A stretch of 64,000 bases of DNA, taken from assembly GCA_019044685.2 (NCBI GenBank), contig JAGTXX020000015.1:248001-312000 (forward strand), given 5' to 3'. This document shows positions 43,301 through 55,575 of the stretch, piece after piece. The position numbers were made by a program, and so were the translations under genes. The stretch is from Nannochloris sp. 'desiccata' (lineage: Eukaryota > Chlorophyta > Trebouxiophyceae > Chlorellales > Chlorellaceae). Below the pieces are notes generated by a model, which saw only the letters and a program-made list of their open reading frames with translations, did not search any database and was not told where the DNA came from. How positions within the stretch are numbered: position 1 is the first letter of the stretch; each line of letters begins with the position of its first letter.

Positions 43301-43795
43301 TTCTTAGTCCCTCGTTATGATGGACACAAGGTCTTCATGCCTTCTTTCTTAAATGACGAGGGCAGCAGCAGTGATGATGAGAGCTACGGTAATCATTTTA
43401 AATCCATGAATGGTGCCAGACCATCGGATTATCCTCCTTCTGCGTCTCATCTCACCACATTAACTGTCGCTGATACTGCGATTGAAGATGAAGCCAGCAG
43501 TGATGAAGACATTTTCAGCGGTGCATTGAAACAGGATGAATTGTGCACTGGGGATGAGAGGACTGGCCTGGGTGTTGCTGGTGTGTTGCGTAGACTACGC
43601 TTATGGTCTCGAGAATACTCTCCTGAGGGATTGATTGTGGTCGAGCCCCGGCAAGTGATGAAGTGGGCCAAGATGATTCAACGACAGGTGGAGTCACGAT
43701 CAGCAAGTGCGTTGGCCGTTCAGAAACCATATGGTCAGCAAAGTGGAGATGATTTAAGGAGACAGAGTAGCTCTATAAGATCTCGGGGGTTCTAA
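40374..43795 (+). CDS. MRL1: MRL1-like pentatricopeptide repeat protein (rbcL mRNA maturation)
   Basis: Exons 40374-40489, 40611-41333 and 41431-43795 (introns 121 and 97 bp) give 1067 aa. The start is a plastid-leader-like sequence, followed by a long disordered Ala/Thr/Asn/Glu region to residue ~230. The motif RRAMRFVQLIPR immediately before the repeats is typical of MRL1. About ten PPR repeats occupy residues ~300-640 (TYNMLLSVCAEAGDVKSAVR, LYTNIIKVCAAAGDAEHAFK, VWNALVTASGRAGQLQRAFD, TYSSLIDACARTGDKELALR). A helical C-terminal region follows. In Chlamydomonas and Arabidopsis MRL1 stabilises the 5' end of rbcL mRNA and so controls Rubisco large-subunit expression. Assignment rests on the repeat sequences and the preceding block. 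Confidence 0.85.
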
Positions 43796-44831
43796 AGTGC
43801 TACGTTTTAGAGCAACTCAAGCAGATTTTTTCAATTTTATTTGATAAAATACTTTGTCAGCTGGCGTTACTAGCTACAGAGTATTTAATAATATCACACA
43901 TCATAAAGATATAATTTTTCTTTCTTTCTTTTCCTAGATTTCAAAAACAAGATTCATTTTTACGAATGCTACTGTCTTCTATTGAATACTTTTTATATCT
44001 ACATAACTCTACTATAGACCAGCCAAGAGGAGCGGGAATTGAAGCTGTAGCGGGCAGTTGCCAATTTCTTTTCCTTTGTTTCCTTTCTGCTGGTCAATAG
44101 AATAATGAAAAGAAAGAACGAGATAAAGAAAATTCAGGGTAACATACACTAAATACCACCCCCTGACAATTGAAAAAGTTATACACATGTCTTATAGGGT
44201 TGTTTTACCCACTCTTTTCTTTCTTTCTTCATTTTCAAAAATTGCCTGCCTCGGTCCTTTTCTTCTTGTGAGCGGTCCTTTTTTCATTTACTTTGTTTGG
44301 CAGCACGGCAGATGTGAGGATAAGTTAAGTATATGCAGTCTTGATATTCCGTTTGCTGTGCTGTCTGTAATACTAGTTTGCGCTTACACAATGGATCATT
44401 TACAGAAAGAAAAATAGAAAGGGAGAAAAGAAAGAAATGTGCCGCTTGCTTTCTATGTTGACCGTCAGGGGCAAGGAGAAAGCAATAGACACAGAACGCT
44501 AAATAACACAAACAAGCAATATACGAGTGTAATATAAGGTATGTCGAGTGATGCAGAAAGTTGTGGCAATGGAACCCTTTAGAAACCTTCAGGCAAGGGC
44601 ATTGCCTCTGTCGTAAAAATTATATTTTTCCAAGGCATATTTTTATTAATTATTTTTTCTTTTGGGTGGGGGGGGGGCAATTGGTAAGGGAAAAAATCGG
44701 GCATGCAATGAACGCTACAAGATTAAAAAAAACAGAGAGTACCTACAGAGGGAACATTAGAACAACAGCAAAGACGCTACATAAAAAGGGGAAAAGTAAA
44801 AGAAAACAAAAATGAATGCTATATACCTCCT
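43796..44831. other. Convergent intergenic region
   Basis: About 1.0 kb between the stops of MRL1 (+) and the ATG8-interacting-like gene (-). It is AT-rich with polypyrimidine and polypurine stretches and a G10 run near 44667-44676. No gene is recognised; open frames here are low-complexity. Confidence 0.35.
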
Positions 44832-46458
44832 TTAGATTGCTTGAACGAGGAGTGGCCAGCCTACAGTGGTAGAGAATGTAGATGCGGTTGTGTGGCGAAT
44901 AATAGGTACACGATGGGAAGTAATATTGCGCTGAAGAGCGACTATACGGGCAACCAGCTCAGCTAATTCACCTTCCCGTTGTGTCAACCTACACGTCAAC
45001 CGAGCATTTGCTGCATTAACTCTCCACAGCATGCCAGCACATCCTACCGTAGCCACCGCCAAACCAATCTTCACCCAGTCCAAATCTTTAAAAGACAGGC
45101 CATCAGCCCCTTTACGAGCACGAGTGGCAGCAGTACAGACCACATGTCGTACCGCATTGACCACATCACTCGCAAGAACGCCTGCCCCATTAAGAGGAAT
45201 ACAAAGGGCTCTTACACCAGGACCAGCTTTAAAATGAAGCGAACGAGCCATTTGCTGGACAGTAGAGGACATCGTCCCTGCAAGACGGTGTGCTGTAGGT
45301 TGCAAATTAGTCACATACGCACGGAATTTTGCTGCAAAGAATCGTAAGCGGTCGGCAAAGTTGACGACACAATGGGTACTCGAGTTGATTACAGCTTGAG
45401 CTGCACCGACGAGAGCCGCAGCGGTGGCAGTTGCTGGTGCAACGATGTATTTCTTCAAGGCTAATTCCTCTGCGTTATCAAAGTCTTCGACTGTGGTGGC
45501 CCCGTGTTGGTGTTGGTGCATGATGGCAGTAGCAAGTTTAATGAAGTCATCGTCTTCTGTAGGTGTACAGCTAGAAGATTTCTGTGGAGAAGAAGCGTAT
45601 TTTCCCTCTACCCCTGGATTTTCTCCTTCAGCGGGGGGGGATGACGGGGAAGCGGTAGGGTCGTAGTACTCGAGCTCACCCTGGCGGAATAGATCGTCGG
45701 TGCGGTAGGTATCTGCATCAGAGTGTATTTCTTCAGGAGTACTGGTGTATGTAAACTCCTCCTCTTCTTCGTGGTGTTCTTCTTTTTCTTCTTCTTTGGA
45801 AACAGCAGCAGCTTCAGTGGCTTGATCTTGATTCTCTTCTTCTGCTACCTGTTGTTGTGCGTCTCCAGTATCCTGGGCAATTGATTGGTGGAGGTTTTCT
45901 TTTTCTTCTGGTTCTTTCGCTTCTTTTGCTGTGGTTCGAGGGGAAGTGCGACTAATGACTTCCCATGAATCCGAGTGATCTGAGAATTCTGCTTCTTCCT
46001 CTTCGGTTTTAGAAACCACCTTTTCTGTTAGGAAGGGCTGCTGTTCCCCGACATCTGTGGCCGGGTTGGCAAGCAATTGCTCTTCTTCCTCGGTCTGCGC
46101 AACACAAGGCGAGCACCGTTAGCATAATGGTTTAAAATTGACATAACGCAAGTGAAGACATCTATAAGCTTACCATTATTGGAACCGAGGAGCTATCTCG
46201 AGGAGGTGAAGACATTGTCACACAAGATTGTGTTTCCAAACTGTGTCCCGGACCCACCTGCAACCAGAGAATACGGGCATTGAATGAATATAAATCCCAT
46301 AGAAGATTAGTAATATGCGTGTCGGGAGCTAAACTAGTATGTATTTTGAGATTCAAAGCTGCACCCAATTGCCTAGCATCTCTTGAAAAGTCCACGAGAG
46401 GGCCCTGGTCGACAATGCCACTCCTGTAGGCATAATTTTGATGCACATTGAAAGCCAT
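44832..46458 (-). CDS. Acidic membrane protein resembling ATG8-interacting proteins
   Basis: Exons 46174-46458 and 44832-46094 (79-bp intron, phase 0) give 515 aa if the upstream ATG at 46458 is used. A start at the internal Met in exon 1 (MSSPPRDSS) is also possible. The central region is strongly acidic. Near residue 140 it contains SDSWEVISR, a W-x-x-I motif flanked by acidic/Ser residues, which is the ATG8-interacting (AIM) form also seen in plant ATI1/ATI2. A single hydrophobic span lies near residue 447 (IGLAVATVGCAGMLW), followed by a short tail. Plant ATI proteins load plastid and ER material into autophagosomes. The resemblance is to the motif and the overall plan, not to a proven domain. 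Confidence 0.5.
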
Positions 46459-47668
46459 GCATGGCTGAACGAGGCTGATTTATGCTGGCCAAGATGCCAG
46501 AAACAAGATCGTTTCCACCAATTCAAATTTAACCTCGCCCCCTTTGCTTACCTCTCTTTCGCGCCGCTCTAGCGCTTCTATCCACGATATATGTTCCTTA
46601 GACGAATCAATATGCGTGCCGTGAGCTGCTGGGGGGCGCTTGTGATCTCATTTATCCTCAACTCCAGAGCTCCTTCCTTCGTGCTTTGCTTGCGCTCTCT
46701 GCGCACCACCACCTGGTTGGTGCCTGTTCACCTCCGTTTCCACAGAACGATGGGCCTTCTTGCCACTATGCCTGATACGCTACATGGCAGTAAAAGAGCT
46801 TCACTGGGCATCAGTCAAATAAATTAGTGAACGGCAGGGTGATGGCGGTGGCTGGCTGTTTTTTCTTAATAAAAGTTTTCGTGAACGGGCTGGTTACAGA
46901 AGACAGCATTAGGCATATGATAGGATATGGCTCGCAAAAATGTGACTACTAGTAATCAATGAGAACTGGATTCAAATATGGTCCTTCGTTCGTTATGATT
47001 TCAGGAAAAACAGAGGTCGTTTTAGAAAGAAAAAAAGTTGCTGAACTGTTCAAGAAAAACATGGGAGACTAGAAATATGTTGAGTCAAAAATCTTGGTAG
47101 GCTAGCTAAGTTTTGGCCAAGCACATACTGCCCCATGATTAATGTCAAACTCATTCATGCCCAAGGAAACAGGTAGATATGGACACAACGGGGGATCAGG
47201 AGATTAAAAAAACAAGTCAAGTTATTTTTTTCTTAGTCGGATTGCCAGAAATAAAGTTAAAAGTTAATATACTATTCAAAATTAGGCTAGGTTTCGCTGC
47301 TGTTACGACGTCTAAGAAAAGAAAGAATATATTCAACAGTTAGATTTGGAATCATTTATTCAGATATTTCCTAGAGCAAAGCAAAAAAAAAAGAAAACAA
47401 AATAACAACACGATGCTTTCTTTTTGACGGTGAAAAGAAAAATACATATTTGTTCATTTTAGCCAGTGGTGGTGGTCAAACTACGCTATGGATTCGTCAG
47501 TCAAGGTAGTCAAGTTGTTGGTGGTCATTGGGCAAGGGAGATCGGCAGCTAGAGAGGCGATCAAGAGGTCATCAAAATTCATTTAAAAACAAAAAAGTTG
47601 TTTGTTTTATACATCCATAGGAAAGCCGGCATGTCGATGTCAATGATCTCTATTTATGAATCAATTAA
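46459..47668. other. Long intergenic region
   Basis: 1.2 kb between two minus-strand genes. A + strand frame at 46591-46827 and two ~33-codon frames at 47489-47587 are open, but none resembles a known protein or has supported splice partners. The rest appears to be promoter and 3' UTR sequence. Confidence 0.35.
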
Positions 47669-49147
47669 TCAGACGACATAGCCAATTTCTGGTGCTGCAT
47701 CTTTCTTCATACTCAATTTCATGGGCCCGTTTCCACTGAACGCCATTCCCAAAATGCCAAGCAAAGCAATACAGACAACGAAAATAGTGGTCCCCATGAT
47801 TATATTACCTGTATTAGAACCGCTTTGAGACTCAGCTGGGGCATTACTGTTACCACCGTCTTTGACGATATTTTGAAGAAACGTATTGTCAGCTGCAATG
47901 GTGTCGGCGCCTCCGAGACCAGCGTCAGCCCCAGAAGTACTGCCATAATTATTATAATTATCGTTAACGGTAATGGTAGTATCAATAGGGGGCATTAATC
48001 CTCCTTCTATAGAGGTTTGTGCCTCTCCTACTGCAGCACCAAGTGCAGGTATTGGTGCCCTAGCAGGACCCTTGGCAGCAGGAGCGTCTTCGTTCACTGG
48101 TCGGATAGCAACAAGGGGTCCATTTGCGCCAACCGATGGTGGCGTCGCCAGCAAGGTTTCGGCATCTATAAGCACTGGGGCAGAGCAGGTAGGGTCATAT
48201 GGTGGGATTTTTACTACCATACCTGGTAACATAGGGATACCGCCAGCTAGATCGGGGTTGACGGTGACCAGTTGTGCAACTTCAATCATAAAAAGAGTTG
48301 CTATTGTGAATAAATCATCGAATTCTCTTATTCTAAAACCACGGCATTTTCCAGCATCTGCTTGTGCAGGAGGCGCTTGAAGTGTAGCGGGTGTGTTGTT
48401 AGGGGTAGGGCCATTTGGATTGCTATCAGTTGGTGCCGGTGGTGCGGTGAGCGGAGGCGTGGAGGAAGAAAGTACAAGTTGCTCCATATTGATGGGAAGC
48501 ACTCCACAAGTTCTCGAATTCCATTTCGGAAGTCTAATTAAGTCGCCCACTTGCAAATTTCCCAGTATAATATCTGGATTTGCTGTTTCTATGTCAAGCT
48601 GGTACAGATTTAAAGCAAGGGCAATGGTAGCTATACTTTCGCCTGGCTGGAGGACATAGTACTTGCACTTGGGGTTGCCATTGAAACTTTTGACATTTGG
48701 GCATCCTGGAAGTTCAGAACCAGGAAGGCAAATAGTGTCTCCAGGTGATATTAGGACAGCTGATCGTCCACATCCCTCGACAGCTGAGACTAAGATACCT
48801 ATAGAGTGGGTTGAAAAGTGAAATAAACGAGATAAACTAAGATATCGTATATGGAACTTATAGGTCAATATCAGGTATGAATAGCGAGGCTAAACTGACT
48901 CACTTTCGTCTATATTGAATTTTTGGGCGATTGAATTGAGAGTGTCCGAACGACGGACGATATAGGTCGGACATATATCTGCAGAAAGGGACCATGAAGA
49001 TATTTCAGACTATTCAAAGGGCTGATAGGTATACATTGGTCATATATCTTGGGATTGGACGAATGGATTTTAAAACCCACCTGCCGTAATAGCAGTGCTA
49101 CTTGCTGCAAAAACTGCTACTAGTAGATACAGCTGTATATATCGCAT
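47669..49147 (-). CDS. Type I membrane protein with three LysM domains
   Basis: Exons 49081-49147, 48904-48978 and 47669-48798 (introns 102 and 105 bp, phases consistent) give 423 aa. Exon 1 encodes a signal peptide (MRYIQLYLLVAVFAASSTAITA). Three LysM-type segments follow: CPTYIVRRSDTLNSIAQKF, CKYYVLQPGESIATIALAL and CRGFRIREFDDLFTIATLFM. Each is paired with cysteines in the plant-LYM arrangement. A Pro/Ala/Asn-rich linker leads to one membrane span near the C-terminus (IIMGTTIFVVCIALLGILGM) and a short cytosolic tail without a kinase. LysM domains bind chitin or peptidoglycan. This protein may sense bacteria or hold wall glycans at the surface; either role is inference. Confidence 0.85.
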
Positions 49148-49895
49148 TAAGAGAGGTTTGCAGGGAATTTAACAGCAGATAGGCGCTACTTTTCACTGAT
49201 CCATGTGAAGTTTGCAAGCAGCTGATATACAAAGTCCAGTTGAACCGCACAGTTGGGAGAAATAAACTAGCCAACTGTATTCTACGCAGGGTTGTGAATA
49301 GATTCAACGCGACAGGAAACTCTGAAGCGGCCTGGAAGACTTTGGTTTTTAAATATTTGGAATGCGAATGCCAATAGACGCACTACACAAGAAAATCCTA
49401 GATCGTTAGAGGCCAGTTAGTGGCCTATCTTAGCAATAATATGATATACTTATGGTAAAAAGCACTGCTCTGACGGTTGTAGGAAGCAAAAAATATTCAG
49501 CGTTTCCCGCATGGAAGCGAGAAGCTGCACTGCTTGAATTACACGCAAGAGCCTCCAGGCACCGGGGGCGGGGGGGGGGGACGAAGTGCCATTGGCAGCA
49601 CACCCTGTTTTGTGTTCGGTGCAGGTTTTTATTAATTAGCAACTTGTCTCCATTAAATCTCAATCTTGAATATGTCATAGGTGTATTGTGCATCTTTTGC
49701 TTGCTCCCAGATCTGACTAGAGAGCCAGGACACTGCGTGTAAAGCCACCGCCAACTTGTTTATCCCTCTCAGATTTAACCCAGTATAAATGCGATTAAAC
49801 AGTAGTACACTATACTAAACATACAAAATTGTACATAGAATTACATCATATACACATTAAAAGCAGGTATTAAGGATATGCTCTGCTTCATTTGT
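49148..49895. other. Intergenic region LysM / NRDE2
   Basis: 748 bp between two minus-strand genes. It contains the LysM promoter and, at 49841-49845, a reverse-strand TGTAA 51 nt past the NRDE2 stop. A G10 run lies near 49568. The + strand frame at 49452-49742 looks spurious. Confidence 0.35.
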
Positions 49896-52800
49896 CTATT
49901 GTAATCCGCTTAAAACCGCTTCCAGGATATCGGTTCTCACCACGAGTTCTTTATCCTTTATTATATTCAGATATTCTGACAGCTCTTTCGGTGAAGAATA
50001 CCCATTCAACAGCTCCAGACCATCAATCCACAAAGATTTTGACCAAGGACAGGCTTCTACAGCTCGTAAAAAAGTTCGATGGAGTGAATCTGGAGTGCCA
50101 AAAGCTCTTTCAAAACGAAGGTAACAGCGCCACAGCACTGGAGAATGCATCCCACCTGCTGAACAAGGACTAGTACTACAACTCACAGCACGCAAGAACG
50201 CGGCGCGGATAGCCGTACGTGCTGCGTTATTTCCTATTTCTACCCCCACAAGCATCAGCCAGGCAGGGGCAGAGGGAGAAGAGGAGAGAAGTGAGTTTAA
50301 TTGCCGACGCAAAGCGGTCAAAGCATGGGAATTAACTTCTAGAGATCGCAGCATGCGTAGCAGGTGTGGGGATGCAGGGTATCGTTGCAATGCATTCGAA
50401 AGGATTTCTCTAGCGAGGGAAGGAGGGACCACGTGCACAGCATGCGCAGCAGCATCAACTGCAAGAGCACACCGCTGCATTTCTATTCTTTCTAAAAAAA
50501 TAGAGGAAGTCGAAGCAGAGCTAGAAGAAGATACAGAGCCTATAACTTGTTGATATAAAGCTAAAGCAGCTTTTACTCCTCCTCCAACATCGGTGCTGCA
50601 CGCAGCAAAGACGAGCTCGGCCACCACTGCGACCGAGAGTTGCGCCACTGCTTCATGCATCTCAATTCCTTCTGGCCCAGCACGCAGCATGCGGAGCACG
50701 GCATCTTGATATCCTCTTCGCGCTTCTACAATCTCTTCTTGTGTAATGAGATTGCTAGCACCTGCCGAAAAAGCTAAAGAAATTTTGCCTTGAGAGCCTA
50801 AAAAGAGAAGCGGCCGAGCTGCAGCTTGAACAGCTTCTGGCACAGCACGCAGCAGGCTCAGCATAGAAATAGGACACACGGAAGTAGAAGTATTAGGTTC
50901 GTTCTTCCTTTTAGATGCCGTTGCTGTATTTTCGAGCTCCAGCTGTGATAAGCCAAGAATGAGCTCAATCAGCCCAGCAGGCAAATCACGATCGCCCTCT
51001 GACAGCCTTTGTAATCCACTCAAACATGCTGTATACACTTTCTTTGCAGCTTTTGCACGTCCAGAGGCATTTTCTAGAGCAGCAAATGCTGCGTAGAGGA
51101 CGAGGTTGTTACGTTGCTCAGATAAAAGGTGCTTTGCAAGCGCTCGGCCGCTAGCCCAATCTCTTATTGGCGGTACTGCAATTTCAACAGAACTTTGCTC
51201 CTCCTCTTGCTCTTTCTCTTGTGGAGAAGAAGAAGAAGAAGAAAAGGGTGCTACAGACCAAGAAGCTAAGTTTAGAGTTGCAAAAGCAAGCTCATAATCA
51301 TTTTTCAAATCAGCGTTCCTCATCAGCGTTGTCAAGATATTCAAGACAAACTGGTGTCGCTCTTTCGTTACAGCCCACCAAGGCATGTCACGCACAGCAT
51401 GAGTCAGCACAGCACGACCATTCAACCATGCCCACTCAGAAGCTTCTAGTCTTTCAGCTACTGACGCACTAGGATCTACTGCCTCAAAACTGTTGCCGCC
51501 GATGCCCAGCCAAGATGCAGCAACAGATATTTCATCGCCGATTTCTGAAAGACAGGAGATGGCGCCGCTGCCTCGAAAAAAAGAGAGGGAAACACCTAGC
51601 AACTGTAAACATCCTGTCAGCAACTTTTCACGAGCTTCTCTATTTTGGATAGAAACTAGATACGGAGAGAGATCTTCCCAAGTAACCTGACTCGACAGAT
51701 TTTCATCAATTTCTTGATCGACTTCATTTTCCATGATTTTTATTCTCTCGTCTTCATTTTCGATATTTCTAGAAGCTTCCCATTGCTGTGAATCTCTCTG
51801 ACATTCTATATCTAGCCATGTAGAAAGTACCTCAGGGGTCAGCTCTTCTTCTGCATCAGCCAAAGCTGCATCTAAATCCATCCCTAAGCGAGCGAGCAAC
51901 TGCTCGTCAGTCTCTACTTCCTGCGCTGAACGCTCTTCCTCTTCTTTTTCTTCTTCTTCTTTTTCTTTTCGTTCTTCTTGTAAGGCTTCGTGTGCGGCTT
52001 CTCCTATTTCAAGAGCGTGTCCAAATCGAGCTCGAATAGCTGGAGCAAGTTCTTCCCAAGGAGAACGAGAGGGCTCTGCTTGTGTCTCCATCTTTGGTTT
52101 TGTTTTTGTTATTCCTTCTCGAGGCACAACTTCCTCTCGAGGCACACCTTCCACCTCTACCCACCCCCCTGGTGCTTCTTCTTTCTGTTCTTCTTTCGCA
52201 GCAGGTTCATCTCTAAACGAATCTTCACCAGAAATCCAGGTACCCCATCCGACAGCTCCACTATCCCCTATTAATTTCTGACCACCATCACTATATCCTT
52301 CTCCGGTTTCTAAATAATAATTTCTAAAAAATTCTGCAAACATCATCTTCAAAGCATCTTCGGGCCACCCTTCAGGTGCAAACCAATTATATTCGAGTAC
52401 AACACGCACAGCAGCGATACCAAGCTCTGTATGTCCCGTTTGAAGACGCATAGAAATTGCTAATAAAGCCATCTCAACTAGAGAATGGTCGAGCTCAGCC
52501 AACTGAATACTCAACTTTTCTACCTCTTCTGGATTTTCTACAGAAGATAGTACATCTTGTAGCCTCGATATTTCATTTTCAAGAGAAACGAGAGCTTGAT
52601 AATGCGCTGTAGCGACCTCTCCAGCTTTAAAAATCGCAAAATTCTCTCTTTTCTTCCTTAAATACGCCTTCCATAATTTTACGCTGGTAGGGCAATAAAC
52701 AAGCACTCGTTGCCACCTCTTTTCCATCTCTTCGTGATCACAAATCTTGCTTGCTACATCTAATAACGCAAGAAGTAATACATCAGAGCCTGGATGGTGC

Positions 52801-54096
52801 TCTAGACCGCGCTCTAAAATTGAAATTTGCTTTTCAGCGGTGGCTCGCGCGGCACCTCGCTGCCTTTTATTTTGACCACCTCCAAAACAAGAACGAGAAG
52901 ACAATTTCATTGCTTCGTCCTGGAAAGCCGAGAAATCGAGCCATAATTGAAGATTTTCTGGGTTTTGACGAAGTGCAGCGTTGAAATCTCGAGTCTTTTG
53001 CAGTAAATATTCTTCAGGAGAAGAAAAAAGCGCCTCTGTTTCAATTTTCTCGCCTTCTTCTTGTTCTGCAGCACGCTTTTCTCTTTCAGAGGAAATACCA
53101 TCCTCACGCACATCAGAAAGCGCTTTATCTTTTGAAGGATCTAGAGAAAGATATTCACAATGAGAAAAAACAAAAAAATCGGCCTTTCTGGAGCGACTGC
53201 TCTCTAATCCTCTTGGTCTCCACCACATCGCTACTTTCTTTCTTCGTTTCTCTTTTTCAATCTTTTTGTTCTCAGAAAAATCATTACCTTCTTTCCCTGC
53301 TGTTTTTAATAAACGCGAAATGTATCCAGTGGGGTCGTATCGGCGGTACCGTGGAACATCAAAGCGGTACAACTTTCCAAACGCAATATTTCCAGAATCA
53401 GGCTTTTTCTGAGAGTAATAAACCTGCTGCTGTTCCTCTTGACGACCATGTTTACGTTCTTGGTCGAGAGAAGAGAACGGGTGAAGAGAGCTCCTTCGAG
53501 AGCCTTCACCAGCAGCGAGTTCCGCCGCAACTTGCTTGGAGAATTCTGCTGCCGCTTTTTTTCCACGGCGGCGACGTTCTTTTTGGGGGAGAGATTCTTT
53601 ACTGCTCTTCCTCTTTTCTTCTCCTTTAGAATTTGATTTATGCTTCTTAGGGTGTTTCTTTCGTTTTTTGAAGTGTTTTTTATCTGCCGCTGGCTTCTTT
53701 GTGGCTTTCCGCTTCTGACCAGCGACTATTTCACCCTCTTCTTCTTCCTGTTGTTCGTCATGAGAAGAGGCTTCTGAAGTAGATACTGAAGAGGAAGAAT
53801 CGTCTTCATTGCTTGAAGGGCAAAGCGCATTGGCTGCAGCAAGAAGATCCGCAGCTGCACGTAATTTTGAAAAAGAAAAATGGGGAACTTGTTTTAGAAA
53901 TGCTCATTCTTGTTTTCCATTTTGTTAGACTATCTATAAAAATATCGGTCTTCTTACCTTTCCGTTCTCGTTCATTCTGTTGAAGTGCCAAAAAGGAAGC
54001 AGCATCGAAAGAGGCGAAACCGGCACGTAGTTCCTCTCCTGGGGAGGGTGGCAGCGGTGGCGGTGCTTCTCCGAGCGGTGAAGGAGACTCTTCCAT
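49896..54096 (-). CDS. NRDE2: NRDE2 homologue
   Basis: Exons 53958-54096 and 49896-53854 (103-bp intron, phase 1) give 1365 aa. The N-terminus has a short Pro-rich start, then ASFLALQQNERERK and a highly basic Lys/Arg region. The NRDE-2 domain follows (YDPTGYISRLL, DFNAALRQNPENLQLWLDFS) with HAT/TPR-like helical repeats to the end (KLWKAYLRKKRENF, SPVLWRCYLRFERAFG). A long Glu-rich insertion lies near residues 600-660. NRDE2 works with the nuclear exosome helicase MTR4 in animals and with small-RNA silencing in worms and fission yeast. The nuclear RNA role here is inferred. It is head to head with eS17. Confidence 0.85.
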
Positions 54097-54502
54097 CAAG
54101 ACTCTCGCCCTGGGCCTCTTGGTGGGCCTTGTGAGCCAATCTAATGTACCATTGGTATATTTATGGTTTTAATCTTGACCAGTCCATGCAGTAAGATTCA
54201 AATAAAAAGGTTGGGTTCAAAATCTCTGAAAGTGATTTGAATTTCGATCCGTTGACTAAATTGCACCTAAGCTTATTGTATCATTCAATGTTCTTTTGAG
54301 TATTTTCTAGATAATTTCTGATGCCGAATAGCCCCAATTTAAAAGCATTGGCTTGAAATTTCAATCAAGTTGAGACTTCGCCAGGGTCAATTGATCAGCT
54401 GGCCGCTGCTCTCAGGGACAACTCTATTTGAGGGCCAACAACAGTTTCAATCGGCCTCTTAAAATCAGCTTTGGGAGCGTATAGAAGTAAAAACTTCACA
54501 GG
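54097..54502. promoter_or_regulatory. Divergent promoter region NRDE2/eS17
   Basis: 406 bp between the two start codons, AT-rich with no gene seen. It must drive a highly expressed ribosomal gene and presumably NRDE2. Confidence 0.35.
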
Positions 54503-55380
54503 ATGGGTGAGTGTTATCTCCTAGAAAGGCTACGTTGGGCGGCTGCTGTGATGCTACAAAGATCGAATGTTGAGACTATTTAAAGCGAGCTTGGAAAAGA
54601 AAATCAAATATTCGAGCAGATGAAAACGCCTTGCTTATTGCGGAATAGTTTTTGAAGCTTATGGACTTACTTTACCTTTGAATTAGCAGCCATCATTGAA
54701 CAGCATGGACTTTGTTAGCTCGCTGCAGCCGTTCCATCTCAAGACAGCCTCTACTATTAGATACTATACAATTATAGGAAGGTTGTAATTTCGCTGAACC
54801 GCCTTATTGACTCGTTCTTTTGTCTTATTTTTTACATTGCAGGTCGCGTCCGCACCAAAACTGTGAAGAAGGCCTCTAGGGTCATCATTGAGAAATACTA
54901 CAACCGTCTTACTCTTGATTTCGACACCAACAAGCGTATCGCTGAGGAAGTCGCTATCATTCAGTCTAAGCGCCTTAGGAACAAGATTGCCGGCTTCACC
55001 ACTGTATGTTTGAAGTATTTAGTTATTCAATTTGTTGCTCTTTCTTCGTCCTTAGATAGACGTGCATCTGATAGAATTACGCATCTTTACCTTGGACTTA
55101 TATTAATAATAATTCTCTATTTCTAATTCTGCAGCACTTGATGAAGCGCATTCAGCGTGGCCCTGTCCGCGGCATCTCCCTCAAATTGCAGGAAGAAGAA
55201 CGTGAGCGCCGCATGGATTTCATCCCTGACCAGTCTGCTATCAACCCTGATGCTATCGAGGTCGATAAGGAGACCATGGATATGCTCCGCTCTCTTAATA
55301 TGGCCAACCTCCCTGGTGTCTCAGTATCTGCCCCTCGCCAGAGCGGTGGGGATTTCCAGAAACGCGAGTTCAGAAAGTAA
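54503..55380 (+). CDS. RPS17: Cytosolic ribosomal protein eS17
   Basis: Three exons: 54503-54506 (only ATG G), 54843-55003 and 55135-55380. Introns are 336 and 131 bp, and phases join exactly to a 136-aa protein. The sequence is the standard eS17: [60 protein letters not shown], and a C-terminus DFQKREFRK. It belongs to the 40S subunit beak region. An intron immediately after the start codon is common in ribosomal protein genes. The 336-bp first intron was scanned for a C/D-box snoRNA without a convincing hit. A TGTAA element follows 48 nt after the stop. Confidence 0.97.
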
Positions 55381-55427
55381 ATTTGTTCATGGATTAGCAA
55401 AAAAATTAGATAGTAGTACATCACCCC

Positions 55428-55432
55428 TGTAA
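55428..55432 (+). promoter_or_regulatory. TGTAA poly(A) element, eS17
   Basis: TGTAA, 48 nt past the stop of eS17, in the expected position for a chlorophyte polyadenylation signal. Confidence 0.5.
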
Positions 55433-55575
55433 CTATAAACAAATAATTCTTGAAATATAAATTAAAGAGAGAGGGTGGTGTTGGTGGAAGGGAGCGGTTA
55501 AAATTGTTGTCTAGGTATCTGTTTTTTTTTTACAGAAGCGCTGTAGTTTTTATCAATATGATAACATACTATCTT

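Noticed and set aside
46591..46827. 78-codon + strand ORF in the gap upstream of the ATI-like gene
   Set aside because: Starts with ATG, but the sequence resembles nothing and no splice partners fit. Not supported as a gene.
49452..49742. 96-codon + strand ORF between LysM and NRDE2
   Set aside because: Contains a G-run-encoded Arg/Gly stretch and no homology; probably 3' UTR or intergenic.
54507..54842. Possible snoRNA in the first intron of eS17
   Set aside because: A TGATG word and a CTGA exist, but they are about 260 nt apart with no terminal stem; not a convincing C/D box pair.
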